NCBI RefSeq assembly: GCF_000421845.1
Contig: NZ_ATXU01000008.1
Span: 1 to 64,000 of the forward strand
From: Leucobacter chironomi DSM 19883
GTDB taxonomy: Bacteria > Actinomycetota > Actinomycetes > Actinomycetales > Microbacteriaceae
DNA length: 64,000 bases
Direction of reading: 5' to 3'
In this document: in pieces, positions 38,941 to 47,212 of the stretch
How positions within the stretch are numbered: position 1 is the stretch's first letter
Layout: each line of letters opens with the position of its first letter
Position numbers and translations under genes: made by a program
The notes under the pieces: generated by a model
Database searches by the model: none
What the model was told of the DNA's origin: nothing
What the model saw: the letters and a program-made list of their open reading frames with translations, nothing else

Positions 38941-39434
38941 GGGCGAGTCTCCTCCTCGGGGGGCTCGGGAAGTGCGGCCTCCTGGCCCGGGGCCTCGCCC
39001 CGGGCGCGCTCAAGGTCGAGCGCGTGCTGCAGGATCACCACGGCCGCGGCCTGATCGATGATCGACCGGCTCTGCTTGGTCTTTCTTCCGGCCTGGCGCA
39101 GCTGCCCCTGCGCCGACACGGTGGAGAGGCGCTCGTCGACGAGCCGCACGGCCGCGGCGTCGCCGCCCAGCCGGGCCGCGAGGCGCCCGGCGAAGGCCGC
39201 GGCATCGTCGGTCGAGGGAGTGCGCTCGCCCCGCAGGTTCAGCGGCAGCCCCACGATCACCTCGAAGGCGTCGAGCTCTGCGACGATCTCGGCGATGCGG
39301 GCGAGGTCGGCGTCGCCGCCGAGGTCGCGCGGCACGGTCTCCACCGGCGTCGCCAACATGCCGTGGGGGTCGCTGCGGGAGACCCCGACGCGGGCCTTGC
39401 CCACGTCGATCCCCAGGCGTACTCCGCTGCGCAT
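38937..39434 (-). CDS. ruvX: Holliday junction resolvase-like protein RuvX (YqgF)
   Basis: 165 aa. RNase H-like fold with the acidic catalytic residues in VRLGIDVGKARVGVSRSD (first Asp), EVIVGLPLN and VDERLSTV, and the last Asp in SIIDQAAAVVIL. Roles in 16S rRNA end processing or recombination are reported for the family. The C-terminal 25 residues are acidic and dispensable looking. The ATG at 39434 begins the conserved domain. An inverted repeat fills the space to alaS. Confidence 0.94.
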   Translation of the reverse strand: MRSGVRLGIDVGKARVGVSRSDPHGMLATPVETVPRDLGGDADLARIAEIVAELDAFEVIVGLPLNLRGERTPSTDDAAAFAGRLAARLGGDAAAVRLVDERLSTVSAQGQLRQAGRKTKQSRSIIDQAAAVVILQHALDLERARGEAPGQEAALPEPPEEETRP

Positions 39435-39436
39435 CA

Positions 39437-39594
39437 GCGTGTGCCTCGCAGATCGTTGCCGTTGCGAGCAGCGCCTGGGCGGGGTGCCTCGCAAGGCAGA
39501 GGAGGACGGTTTGCTGGGTGTAAATCTGACGACGACAACGCAGCGAGGCGCCCCGAACAGGCGCGCGCAGTAGGCAAGGATCTGCGAGACACGC
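39437..39594. repeat. 158-bp imperfect inverted repeat between alaS and ruvX
   Basis: The ends GCGTGTGCCTCGCAGATC and GATCTGCGAGACACGC are inverted copies apart from a 2-base insertion. The similarity continues inward for about 55 bases (TTGCC, GCGCCTG, CGGGG and GCCTCGC blocks recur inverted), leaving a core of about 45 bases. It fills almost the whole gap between alaS stop and ruvX start. It could be a MITE-like element or a large structured 5' leader of ruvX-mltG-aro transcripts. Confidence 0.7.
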
Positions 39595-39595
39595 G

Positions 39596-42250
39596 CTAAC
39601 CGCCCAGGTGTCGCCGGATCTCGGCGAGCGCTTCGTCGATCTTCGCCGGATCGGCGCCGCCGCCCTGGGCGAGATCCGGCTTGCCGCCGCCACCGCCGCC
39701 GAGCACCTGGGCGCCGAGCTTCGCGAGGTCGCCGGCGCGCACGCCGCGGTCCCGCGCGTCGGCGGTCGTCGCGGCGATCACCACGGGCTTGCCGCCGGCC
39801 TCGCCCGCGAGCACCACGACCCCGGCCTCCGAGGAGAGTCGGTCCCGCAGCTGCAGGACGAGCCCACGCACGTCGTCGGCCGACCCGACCGCGCCGAGGG
39901 AGCCGAGCACTGCGCGCACGCCACCGAGCTCCTGCGCTCCCGCGAGCAGTTCGGGCACGCGCTGGCCCAGCTTCTCGGCCTCGAGCGCGGCGATCTTCTT
40001 CTCGGCCGCACGCAGCTGCGCGCCGAGATCCTGCACCTTCGTGACCAGCTCTGCGCGCGGCACCTTCAGGCCGCCGGTGAGCTGCTGCACGATGGCGCGC
40101 TCCGCCGCGAAGTTGCGGAACGCCTCGATGCCGACGAGCGATTCCACCCGGCGGTTCGTCGACCCGACCGAGCTCTCGGAGACGAGACTGATCATGCCGA
40201 TCTCGGCCGAGCTCGACACGTGCGTGCCGGCGCAGAGCTCGCGCGACCACGGGCCGCCGATGTCGACGACGCGCACGCGGTCGCCGTACTTCTCACCGAA
40301 GAGCGCCATCGCGCCCATCGCCTTCGCCTCGTCGATGGGCATCTCGCGGGTGACCACGTCGTAGTCGCTGCGGATCGCGAGGTTCGAGATCTCCTCGATC
40401 TCGCTCTTCGTCTCCGTCGAGAGGGCGTCGGCGTGGGTGAAGTCGAGCCGCAGGTAGCCGGCCTTGTTGTAGGAGCCGGCCTGGTGGGCGCTCGAACCGA
40501 GCACCTCTCGCAGCGCGGCGTGCACGATGTGCGTGCCCGAGTGGGCCTGCGTGGCGCCGCGGCGGTAGTCGGCGTCGACCCGCGTCTCGGCGCGCGCGTC
40601 GAGACCGACCGTGCCGATCGTCACCTTCACGGTGTGCACGATGAGGCCGGGCACCGGCTTCTGCACGTCGAGCACCTCGGCCTCGAAGCCGTCGCCCACG
40701 ATGAGGCCCTGGTCGGAGTCCTGACCGCCCGACTCTGCCCACAGCGAGGTCTCGGCGAGCACGAGCTCGGCCACCTGGCCCTCGCGCGCCTCGGGTGTGG
40801 GCGCGCCGTCGACCACGATCCCGAGCACGCGGCTCTCGTGGTTCAGCTCGTCGTAGCCGACGAACGCGGTCTCGCCGAGGCCGCGCAGCTCCTTGTAGAC
40901 GGAGAGATCGGCGCGCTGGCCCTTCTTCGCCTTGGCGTCGGCCTTCGCGCGGTCGCGCTGCTCCTGCATGAGCGCGGTGAAGACCTCGCGGTTCACCGAG
41001 ACGCCGGCCTCCTCGGCGATCTCGAGCGTGAGCTCGATCGGGAAGCCGTGCGTGTCGTGCAGGAGGAACGCCGTGTCGCCCGGCACTGCGGCAGCCGCGG
41101 CCTTCGCGTCGGCTACTGCCGAGTCGAGGATCTGGATGCCCGAGGCGAGCGTGCGCAGGAAGGTCTTCTCCTCGGCGTAGGCGGCCCGCGAGATGAAGTC
41201 GAAGTCGCGCTCCACCACCGGGTAGGCGGCACTCATCGCGTCGCGCGAGACCGGGAAGAGCTCGGCGAAGCTCTGGCCGTCGAATCCGAGCAGGCGCATC
41301 GAGAGGATGACGCGGCGCAGCAGGCGTCGCAGGATGTAGCCGCGGCCCTCGTTCGAGGGGGTGACGCCGTCGGCGATGAGCATGAGGCCGCTGCGCACAT
41401 GATCGGCGATGACGCGCAGTCGCACATCGTCGTCGTGGTTCGCGCCGTAGGTCTTGCCGGCGAGTTCGGCGGCGCGGTCGAGCACGGGGCGCACCTGGTC
41501 GATCTCGTACATGTTCTGCACGCCCTGCTTGATGAAGGCCACGCGCTCGAGCCCCATGCCGGTGTCGATGTTCTTGTTCGGCAGTTCGCCCACGATCGTG
41601 AAGTCGGTCTTCGACTTCACGTCGGTGATCTGGTACTGCATGAAGACCAGGTTCCAGATCTCGACGTAGCGGTCGTCGTCGGTGGCGGGGCCGCCGTCGA
41701 CGCCGTGCTCGGGACCCAGGTCGTAGAAGATCTCGGAGCAGGGTCCCGCGGGGCCGGGCTGACCCGTCGACCAGTAGTTCGTCTCCTTGCCGAGGCGCTG
41801 GATGCGCTCGTCGGGCAGGGTGGAGTGCTGCTTCCAGAACGCGATCGCCTCGTCGTCGTCCTCGTAGACGGTGACCCAGAGATCCTTCGCCTCGAATCCG
41901 AGCCCGCCATCGGCCTCGCTCGTGGTGAGCAGCTCCCAGGCGAAGCGGATCGCGTCCTCCTTGAAGTAGTCGCCGAAGGAGAAGTTGCCGCACATCTGGA
42001 AGAAGGTGCCGTGACGCGGAGTCTTGCCGACCTCTTCGATGTCGTTGGTGCGGATGCACTTCTGCACGCTCGTCGCCCGCGGGTACGGGGCGGGAACGAG
42101 ACCGGAGAGGTAGGGCACGAACGGCACCATGCCGGCGACCGTGAACATGAGGCTCGGGTCGTCGCTCACGAGGGAGGCCGAGGGCACGACGGTGTGTCCT
42201 CGCTTCTCGAAGAAGTCGAGCCAGCGGCGGTGGATTTCGGCGGTCTGCAT
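39596..42250 (-). CDS. alaS: alanyl-tRNA synthetase
   Basis: 884 aa, full length. Class II catalytic domain (start HRRWLDFFEKRGHT, motif 2 region around RTNDIEEVGKTPRHGTFF, motif 3 GMGLERVAFIKQG), tRNA recognition domain, editing domain with Zn ligands (SGTHIVHAAL and the late ELCAGTHVS), and the C-Ala DHHA1 domain with GGGGGGKPDLAQGGG. The ATG opens the canonical N-terminus. The small membrane-protein gene upstream is 41 bases away. Confidence 0.97.
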   Translation of the reverse strand: MQTAEIHRRWLDFFEKRGHTVVPSASLVSDDPSLMFTVAGMVPFVPYLSGLVPAPYPRATSVQKCIRTNDIEEVGKTPRHGTFFQMCGNFSFGDYFKEDAIRFAWELLTTSEADGGLGFEAKDLWVTVYEDDDEAIAFWKQHSTLPDERIQRLGKETNYWSTGQPGPAGPCSEIFYDLGPEHGVDGGPATDDDRYVEIWNLVFMQYQITDVKSKTDFTIVGELPNKNIDTGMGLERVAFIKQGVQNMYEIDQVRPVLDRAAELAGKTYGANHDDDVRLRVIADHVRSGLMLIADGVTPSNEGRGYILRRLLRRVILSMRLLGFDGQSFAELFPVSRDAMSAAYPVVERDFDFISRAAYAEEKTFLRTLASGIQILDSAVADAKAAAAAVPGDTAFLLHDTHGFPIELTLEIAEEAGVSVNREVFTALMQEQRDRAKADAKAKKGQRADLSVYKELRGLGETAFVGYDELNHESRVLGIVVDGAPTPEAREGQVAELVLAETSLWAESGGQDSDQGLIVGDGFEAEVLDVQKPVPGLIVHTVKVTIGTVGLDARAETRVDADYRRGATQAHSGTHIVHAALREVLGSSAHQAGSYNKAGYLRLDFTHADALSTETKSEIEEISNLAIRSDYDVVTREMPIDEAKAMGAMALFGEKYGDRVRVVDIGGPWSRELCAGTHVSSSAEIGMISLVSESSVGSTNRRVESLVGIEAFRNFAAERAIVQQLTGGLKVPRAELVTKVQDLGAQLRAAEKKIAALEAEKLGQRVPELLAGAQELGGVRAVLGSLGAVGSADDVRGLVLQLRDRLSSEAGVVVLAGEAGGKPVVIAATTADARDRGVRAGDLAKLGAQVLGGGGGGKPDLAQGGGADPAKIDEALAEIRRHLGG

Positions 42251-42291
42251 CCGGGCGGGGTCCTTCTCGGTGTGTGGGTGGCGGGGCGGGC

Positions 42292-42516
42292 TCAGCGCTG
42301 CTCGCGCAGTTTGCGCAGCGCGTTCTCGACGTCGTCGAGCAGTTCGTCGGCCTCGGCCTCGGCTTCCCGGTAGCCGGTGACGAACGCGCGGTTCAGCTCA
42401 TCGACGCCGCGATTGACGCGGGCGAAGAACCGCCGCCCCTCGGGCGTCTGGTTGACGAAGTGCGCGGCGACGAATCCCAGCACGACTCCGCTCATCAGCC
42501 ACAGCAGTTTGCGCAT
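42292..42516 (-). CDS. small membrane-anchored protein, YtxH-like
   Basis: 74 aa. One N-terminal helix (KLLWLMSGVVLGFVAAHFV) followed by a charged amphipathic helix rich in Glu/Ala/Arg. A gene of this size and layout sits between rpsD and alaS in many Actinobacteria; its function is unknown. AGGAGG lies nine bases before the ATG. YtxH-like proteins are linked to stress or envelope roles only by name. Confidence 0.7.
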   Translation of the reverse strand: MRKLLWLMSGVVLGFVAAHFVNQTPEGRRFFARVNRGVDELNRAFVTGYREAEAEADELLDDVENALRKLREQR

Positions 42517-42623
42517 GTTCCCATTCCTCCTCGTGGCGTTCGCGCGCAGTCCGAAGGCTGCGCGCGAGAAGCATTCTCCAAGCTTAGCGGTAGCCCCCGA
42601 CACGCGGCCGGATGCGCCCGGAG

Positions 42624-42665
42624 ACGCCGAAGGGGCGCCGGATCTCTCCGACGCCCCTTCGGCGT
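42624..42665 (-). terminator. rpsD terminator hairpin
   Basis: ACGCCGAAGGGGCG (42624-42637) and CGCCCCTTCGGCGT (42652-42665) form a perfect 14-bp stem with a 14-base loop, starting 15 bases after the rpsD stop. No T-tract follows, as is common in high-GC Actinobacteria. Confidence 0.7.
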
Positions 42666-42679
42666 GTGGTGCTCGGTGC

Positions 42680-43309
42680 TTAGCGGCCCGAGTAGTACTC
42701 GACCACGAGCTGCACTTCGCAGGTCACGGGGACCTCGGCGCGCTTCGGGCGGCGCACGAGGCGAGCCTGGAGCTTGTCGAGCTCGACCTCGAGGTAGCCG
42801 GGGAGGTTCGGCAGCACCTCGGCGTGACCGCCGGCAGCGGCGACCTGGAAGGGCTCGAGGCCCTCCGAGCGCTCCTTGACGTGGATGAGCTGGCCCGGCT
42901 TCACGCGGAAGGAGGGACGGTCGACGATCTTGCCGTCGACGAGGATGTGGCGGTGCACGACGAGCTGGCGGGCCTGCGCGGTGGTGCGGGCGAAGCCGGC
43001 GCGCAGCACGAGCGCGTCGAGACGCATCTCGAGCAGCTCGACCAGGTTCTCACCGGTCAGGCCGTCCTGGCGACGCGCCTCCTTGAAGGCGATGACGAGC
43101 TGCTTCTCGCGGATGCCGTACTGGGCGCGGAGACGCTGCTTCTCGCGCAGACGGACGGCGTAGTCGCTGTCGCTCTTGCGCTTGGTGCGGCCGTGCTGGC
43201 CGGGGCCGTAGGGGCGCTTCTCGAGGTAGCGCGCGGCCTTCGGGGTGAGCGCGATGCCGAGCGAGCGGCTCAGGCGAGTCTTGGAACGGGTACGCGACGT
43301 AGTCGACAC
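42680..43309 (-). CDS. rpsD: 30S ribosomal protein S4
   Basis: 209 aa. Primary 16S rRNA-binding protein. Starts with the S4 N-terminal domain (SRSLGIALTPKAARYLEKRPYGPGQHG), lacks the zinc Cys motif, and has an S4 RNA-binding domain at about residues 95-160 (LEMRLDALVLRAGFARTTAQARQLVVHRHILVDG). The GTG at 43309 is preceded by GAAAGGA. A leader of about 210 bases separates it from a likely promoter (43529-43534), enough for autoregulation by S4. Confidence 0.97.
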   Translation of the reverse strand: MSTTSRTRSKTRLSRSLGIALTPKAARYLEKRPYGPGQHGRTKRKSDSDYAVRLREKQRLRAQYGIREKQLVIAFKEARRQDGLTGENLVELLEMRLDALVLRAGFARTTAQARQLVVHRHILVDGKIVDRPSFRVKPGQLIHVKERSEGLEPFQVAAAGGHAEVLPNLPGYLEVELDKLQARLVRRPKRAEVPVTCEVQLVVEYYSGR

Positions 43310-43528
43310 GTGGATCCTTTCGGGTTTCTGGTGATGCGGGCTCGGGATCGAGCCCTGTGTTCTCTCGGCCACGCTGCGCCCGCATTCACGAGCTCTCGCT
43401 CGCAATGCACGCGACGCAGCAAACCGTCTTCGGTGAGGGAACGACCAGTGCAGAAACCCGGCTACAGGGCGACTGCCACCTGCTTCTCCGCGCGCAGCCG
43501 TGCGCGGCAGCGGTGTTGGCCAGCGAAG

Positions 43529-43534
43529 AGTCTA
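43529..43534 (-). promoter_or_regulatory. probable rpsD promoter -10 box
   Basis: TAGACT on the minus strand fits TANNNT, with TTCGGA about 18 bases upstream as a weak -35. A short GGATctATCC dyad (43548-43557) lies between. Transcription would start near 43522, giving a leader of about 210 bases before rpsD. No gene is seen between 43310 and 43570. Confidence 0.4.
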
Positions 43535-43570
43535 TCAGAAGCTGACGGATCTATCCGAACCTGGCGGCGC

Positions 43571-45079
43571 TCAGCCACGGGTGATGCGGCGGATCTTCTC
43601 AAGGCGGTCGGAAATCTCACGTTCGTTGCCGTGCTGGGTGGGCGCGTAGTAGACGCGATCGGCCAGCTCGTCGGGCAGGTACTGCTGCCTGGACACCCCG
43701 CGGGGATCGCTGTGGGGGTAGAGGTAGCCCTTGCCGTGCCCGAGCCGCTTCGCGCCCGGGTAATGGGCATCGCGCAGGTGCTTGGGCACGAGGCCGAAGC
43801 GCCCGGCCTTCACGTCGGCGATCGCGGAGTCGATCGCCGTGATGACGGCGTTCGACTTGGGCGCCGTGGCGATGTAGATCGTTGCCTCGGCGAGCGGGAT
43901 CCGCGCCTCCGGCAAGCCGATCAGCTGCGTCGCCTCCGCCGCGGCGACCGCGATCGGCAGCGCCTGTGGGTCGGCGAGGCCCACGTCCTCGGCGGCGTGC
44001 ACCATGAGGCGTCGCGCGATGAATCGCGGGTCCTCGCCCGCCTCGATCATGCGGGCGAGATAGTGGATCGCCGCATCGGGATCGGAGCCGCGCAGCGACT
44101 TGATGAACGCGCTGATGACGTCGTAGTGCTGGTCGCCGTTGCGGTCGTAGCGCAGCAGGGCGCGGTCGACCGCCGCGGACACGATCCCGGCGGTCAGTCT
44201 CGCGGGCTCGGCCGCCGGCCCGGCGCCGGATTCGGCCTCAACCGCGGCGGCGTCTTCGCTGTCGCCGTCACTGTCGTCGTCGCCGTCGCTCTCTTCGGTC
44301 TCGGCTTCGTCGTCAGGATCGGCTTCGCCGTCAGCATCGGAATCCACGTCAGCATCGGGATCCGCATCACCACGAGCACCGGCTTCCTCGCCGGCGGCCG
44401 CTCCCCCGGCGAGGGCCGAGGCGGCCGAGGCCTCCAGCGCGGTGAGCGCACGACGCGCGTCGCCCGACGCGAGCTGCACCAGCGCATCGAGGGCCTCGTC
44501 GTCGGCCTCGACCGCGCCGGCCAGGCCCCGGGGATCGGCGATGGCGCGTTCGAGCAGCTTACGCAGATCGGCGTCGTCGAGGGGTTCGAGCGTGAGCAGC
44601 AGCGACCGCGAGAGCAGCGGGCTGATCACCGAGAAGGAGGGGTTCTCGGTGGTGGCCGCCACCAGCGTCACCCAGCCGTTCTCGACACCGGGCAGCAGCG
44701 CATCCTGCTGCGCTTTGGTGAAGCGGTGGATCTCGTCGAGGAAGAGCACGGTCGCGATGCCGTACAGATCGCGATCGTTCAGGGCGCGCTCCATCACGGT
44801 GCGCACGTCTTTGATACCCGCCGTGACCGCCGAGAGCTCGACGAAGCGGCGGCCGCTCGAGTGCGCGATGGCCTGGGCGAGCGTGGTCTTGCCCGTGCCC
44901 GGCGGACCCCAGAGGATCACCGAGACGGCCCCGCCGCCGCCCTCGGAGTCGGAGGCGAGCGTGCGCAGCGGCGACCCCGTGCGCAGCAGATGCTGCTGCC
45001 CCACCACCTCGTCGAGCGAGCGGGGCCGCATGCGCACCGCGAGAGGCGCGGTGTGCGACGGAGCGGTGTTCGATTCCAC
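43571..45079 (-). CDS. rarA: replication-associated recombination protein RarA with acidic insertion
   Basis: 502 aa, against about 440-460 in most species. AAA+ ATPase of the RarA/MgsA/WRNIP1 group acting at stalled forks. Walker [10 protein letters not shown] (near 59), Walker [11 protein letters not shown] (near 113) and sensor [10 protein letters not shown] are intact. Between the AAA lid and the oligomerisation domain lies a stretch of about 50 residues made mostly of Asp, Glu, Ala and Ser (about 245-293). The C-terminal domain is complete ([22 protein letters not shown]). A TAGCAT box lies seven bases before the GTG, so the mRNA is probably leaderless. Confidence 0.93.
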   Translation of the reverse strand: MESNTAPSHTAPLAVRMRPRSLDEVVGQQHLLRTGSPLRTLASDSEGGGGAVSVILWGPPGTGKTTLAQAIAHSSGRRFVELSAVTAGIKDVRTVMERALNDRDLYGIATVLFLDEIHRFTKAQQDALLPGVENGWVTLVAATTENPSFSVISPLLSRSLLLTLEPLDDADLRKLLERAIADPRGLAGAVEADDEALDALVQLASGDARRALTALEASAASALAGGAAAGEEAGARGDADPDADVDSDADGEADPDDEAETEESDGDDDSDGDSEDAAAVEAESGAGPAAEPARLTAGIVSAAVDRALLRYDRNGDQHYDVISAFIKSLRGSDPDAAIHYLARMIEAGEDPRFIARRLMVHAAEDVGLADPQALPIAVAAAEATQLIGLPEARIPLAEATIYIATAPKSNAVITAIDSAIADVKAGRFGLVPKHLRDAHYPGAKRLGHGKGYLYPHSDPRGVSRQQYLPDELADRVYYAPTQHGNEREISDRLEKIRRITRG

Positions 45080-45169
45080 GCCCCCAATGCTACCGAGCAC
45101 CCCTGACATTCGCCCTCGGCACGAGCCTGGGCAACCCGGCTGTGGCATAGTGGAGGGGTCTATTCCGTT

Positions 45170-46447
45170 ATGGTCGGCGAGCCCGGCCCCACACGACAGG
45201 TGAGCAGAACCTTGAGCGAAGCGAGCAACGAAACGCCCTGGGGCCGAGTCGACGACGACCGCACCGTCTATGTTCGCGAGGGCGACGGCGAACGCGCGGT
45301 CGGTTCCTTCCCCGACGGCACCCCCGAAGAGGCGCTGGCCTACTTCACCCGCAAGTACGCCGACCTCGAAGGGCAGATCGTGCTGCTCGAGGCGCGCGTG
45401 GCGCGGGGAACCGCCGATGGATCGGCGGTCGACAGCGTCGCCAAGCTGCGCGAGCAGCTGGTCGAGCCCGCGGCCGTCGGCGACATCGCCGCGCTGCGCA
45501 ACCGCGTCGAGAAGCTGGGCGAGAAGACCGCGGCGCTCGGCGAGAAGCAGCAGGCCGAGCGCGAGGCCGCCCGCCAGGAGGCCGTCGCCAAGCGCGAGGC
45601 CATCGTCGTCGAGGCCGAGCGCCTCGCGGCCCAGCCCGAGGCCTCGATCCGCTGGAAGGACACCAGCCAGACCTTCGAGCAGCTCTTCACCGACTGGCAG
45701 ACGGCGCAGCGCACCGGCCCGCAGATCCCGAAGTCGCAGGCCGACGCCATGTGGAAGCGCTTCCGCACCGCCCGTCAGTCGTTCGACTCGGCGCGCCGCT
45801 CGCACTTCGCGCAGATGGACGCCAACAACAAGGACGTGAAGCAGCGCAAGGAGCGGATCATCGCCGCCGCCGAGGCGCTCGCCCCCAAGGGCATCGAGGG
45901 CATTCCCGCCTACCGCTCCCTGCTCGACGAGTGGAAGGCCGCGGGACGCGCGAGCCGCAAGCTCGACGACCAGCTCTGGGCGCGCTTCAAGGCCGCCGGC
46001 GACGTGCTCTACGAGGCGAAAGCCGCCGAGGCCGCGCAGACCAACGAGGAGTACGCCGCGAACCTCACCGCGAAGCAGGCGCTGCTCGACGAGGCCGCCC
46101 CCATCCTCGAGCAGCGCGAGCACGGCGCCGCCCGCAAGGCGCTCACCGAGGTGCAGCTGCGCTGGGACGAGATCGGCCGAGTGCCGCGCGAGGCGCTGCG
46201 CGACGTCGAGTCGCGACTGCGCAAGATCGAGGACCACGTGAAGGGCCTCGAAGACGAGCACTGGCGCAAGACCAACCCCGAGACGAAGGCTCGCAGCGAA
46301 GGTCTGCGCGGCCAGCTGGAATCCTCGATCGCCGAGCTCACCGCCGAGGTCGAGGCGGCCCGCGCCGCCGGCGACGCGAAGGCTCAGGCCGAGGCCGAGC
46401 AGAAGCTCGCGACGCAGCAGTCGTGGCTCGCCGCCATCGGCGACTGA
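45170..46447 (+). CDS. DUF349 domain-containing protein
   Basis: 425 aa, highly charged and almost fully helical. Three or more DUF349 repeats of about 70 residues run from about residue 130 to 400; each holds W-x-x-(A/G) and R-x-x-F/LR motifs (e.g. [13 protein letters not shown] and [28 protein letters not shown]). The front part [23 protein letters not shown] is typical of actinobacterial members. The family has no established biochemical function; links to ribosome or stress biology are only suggested. Alternatives to ATG 45170 are GTG 45200 and TTG 45212, the latter after an AGGTGA sequence. Confidence 0.85.
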   Translation: MVGEPGPTRQVSRTLSEASNETPWGRVDDDRTVYVREGDGERAVGSFPDGTPEEALAYFTRKYADLEGQIVLLEARVARGTADGSAVDSVAKLREQLVEPAAVGDIAALRNRVEKLGEKTAALGEKQQAEREAARQEAVAKREAIVVEAERLAAQPEASIRWKDTSQTFEQLFTDWQTAQRTGPQIPKSQADAMWKRFRTARQSFDSARRSHFAQMDANNKDVKQRKERIIAAAEALAPKGIEGIPAYRSLLDEWKAAGRASRKLDDQLWARFKAAGDVLYEAKAAEAAQTNEEYAANLTAKQALLDEAAPILEQREHGAARKALTEVQLRWDEIGRVPREALRDVESRLRKIEDHVKGLEDEHWRKTNPETKARSEGLRGQLESSIAELTAEVEAARAAGDAKAQAEAEQKLATQQSWLAAIGD

Positions 46448-46504
46448 CCAACACTCCGCTCACACCCGCGCGATCCGCCCGCCTTCGGGCGAGTTATCCA
46501 CATT

Positions 46505-46541
46505 CGACGCCGGGGTCTGGTGCTTCCGGACCCCGGCGTCG
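46505..46541 (+). terminator. terminator hairpin after the DUF349 gene
   Basis: CGACGCCGGGGTC (46505-46517) and GACCCCGGCGTCG (46529-46541) form a perfect 13-bp stem with an 11-base loop, about 60 bases after the DUF349 stop and just before the next start. No T-tract follows. Confidence 0.65.
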
Positions 46542-46552
46542 AGCATGAGAGC

Positions 46553-47212
46553 ATGACTTCGCTCTCACCTCCGCCGCTCCCCTGCTTCGATCGCTGGCCC
46601 CCGGCCGTCCGCTCGGCCGAACGGCTGCGAGGCACCCTGCTGCGCTGCGGCCCCGGCGTCCGCGGCGCCGGCTGGCCCGAGACGCCGCGCGTGCGCGCCG
46701 CGGCCCTCAGCCACTGGCTCGCCGCCGACCGCGTCGCGGTGCGACTCACGGCCGCCTGGGTGTGGGGCGCCTGCCGCGAACCGGGACCACCGCTCGAGTT
46801 CTCCACGCTCGACCGCCGCAGGCCGGAGCACCGCACCCCCGCCTCCGGGGTCTCGCTGCATCAGTTCTGCTACACCGACGACGAGCTGTGGGCCTTCGGC
46901 CCGGGTCTGCGCGTGACCGCTCCCGCGCAGACCGCCTGCGACCTGCTGCGCAAGCCGGGCGAGTTCGACCGTTCGCACCGGGTCGCCGTGCGACTCTTGA
47001 TCGGTATGCTTCCCGGCGGAGCGGAGGAAGTGCGCGCGAGGCTCACGAGCGGGCGCGCGCAGTACCGCACCGTGGCGCTCCATCGCCTCGATCCGCGATC
47101 CCCACCGCCGAGCAGGCCGCGACGGCCGGCATCGCCGATCCCACGGCCGGCATCAGCGGTCCCACTGCCGGCGCCGGCGCACAGGCCGAGCGGTCAGTTG
47201 GTGATGCGATAG
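46553..47212 (+). CDS. unknown protein, possibly AbiEi-like winged-helix domain
   Basis: 219 aa. A compact N-terminal part (to about residue 170) with a short helix-turn-helix-like region around ALSHWLAADRVAVRLTAAWVWGA and a DELWAFGPGLRVTAPAQTACDLLR segment recalls AbiEi-type antitoxin or Actinobacterial DUF4095-like proteins. I cannot assign it firmly and no toxin partner is adjacent. The last 40 residues are Pro/Arg/Ala low complexity. The gene overlaps the end of the convergent rel gene by 19 bases, so the true stop may matter for both. Confidence 0.5.
   Translation: MTSLSPPPLPCFDRWPPAVRSAERLRGTLLRCGPGVRGAGWPETPRVRAAALSHWLAADRVAVRLTAAWVWGACREPGPPLEFSTLDRRRPEHRTPASGVSLHQFCYTDDELWAFGPGLRVTAPAQTACDLLRKPGEFDRSHRVAVRLLIGMLPGGAEEVRARLTSGRAQYRTVALHRLDPRSPPPSRPRRPASPIPRPASAVPLPAPAHRPSGQLVMR

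Noticed and set aside
39608-42373. 921-codon plus-strand frame antisense to alaS
   Set aside because: Shadow of alaS; its residues are a mirror of alaS codons and match no family.
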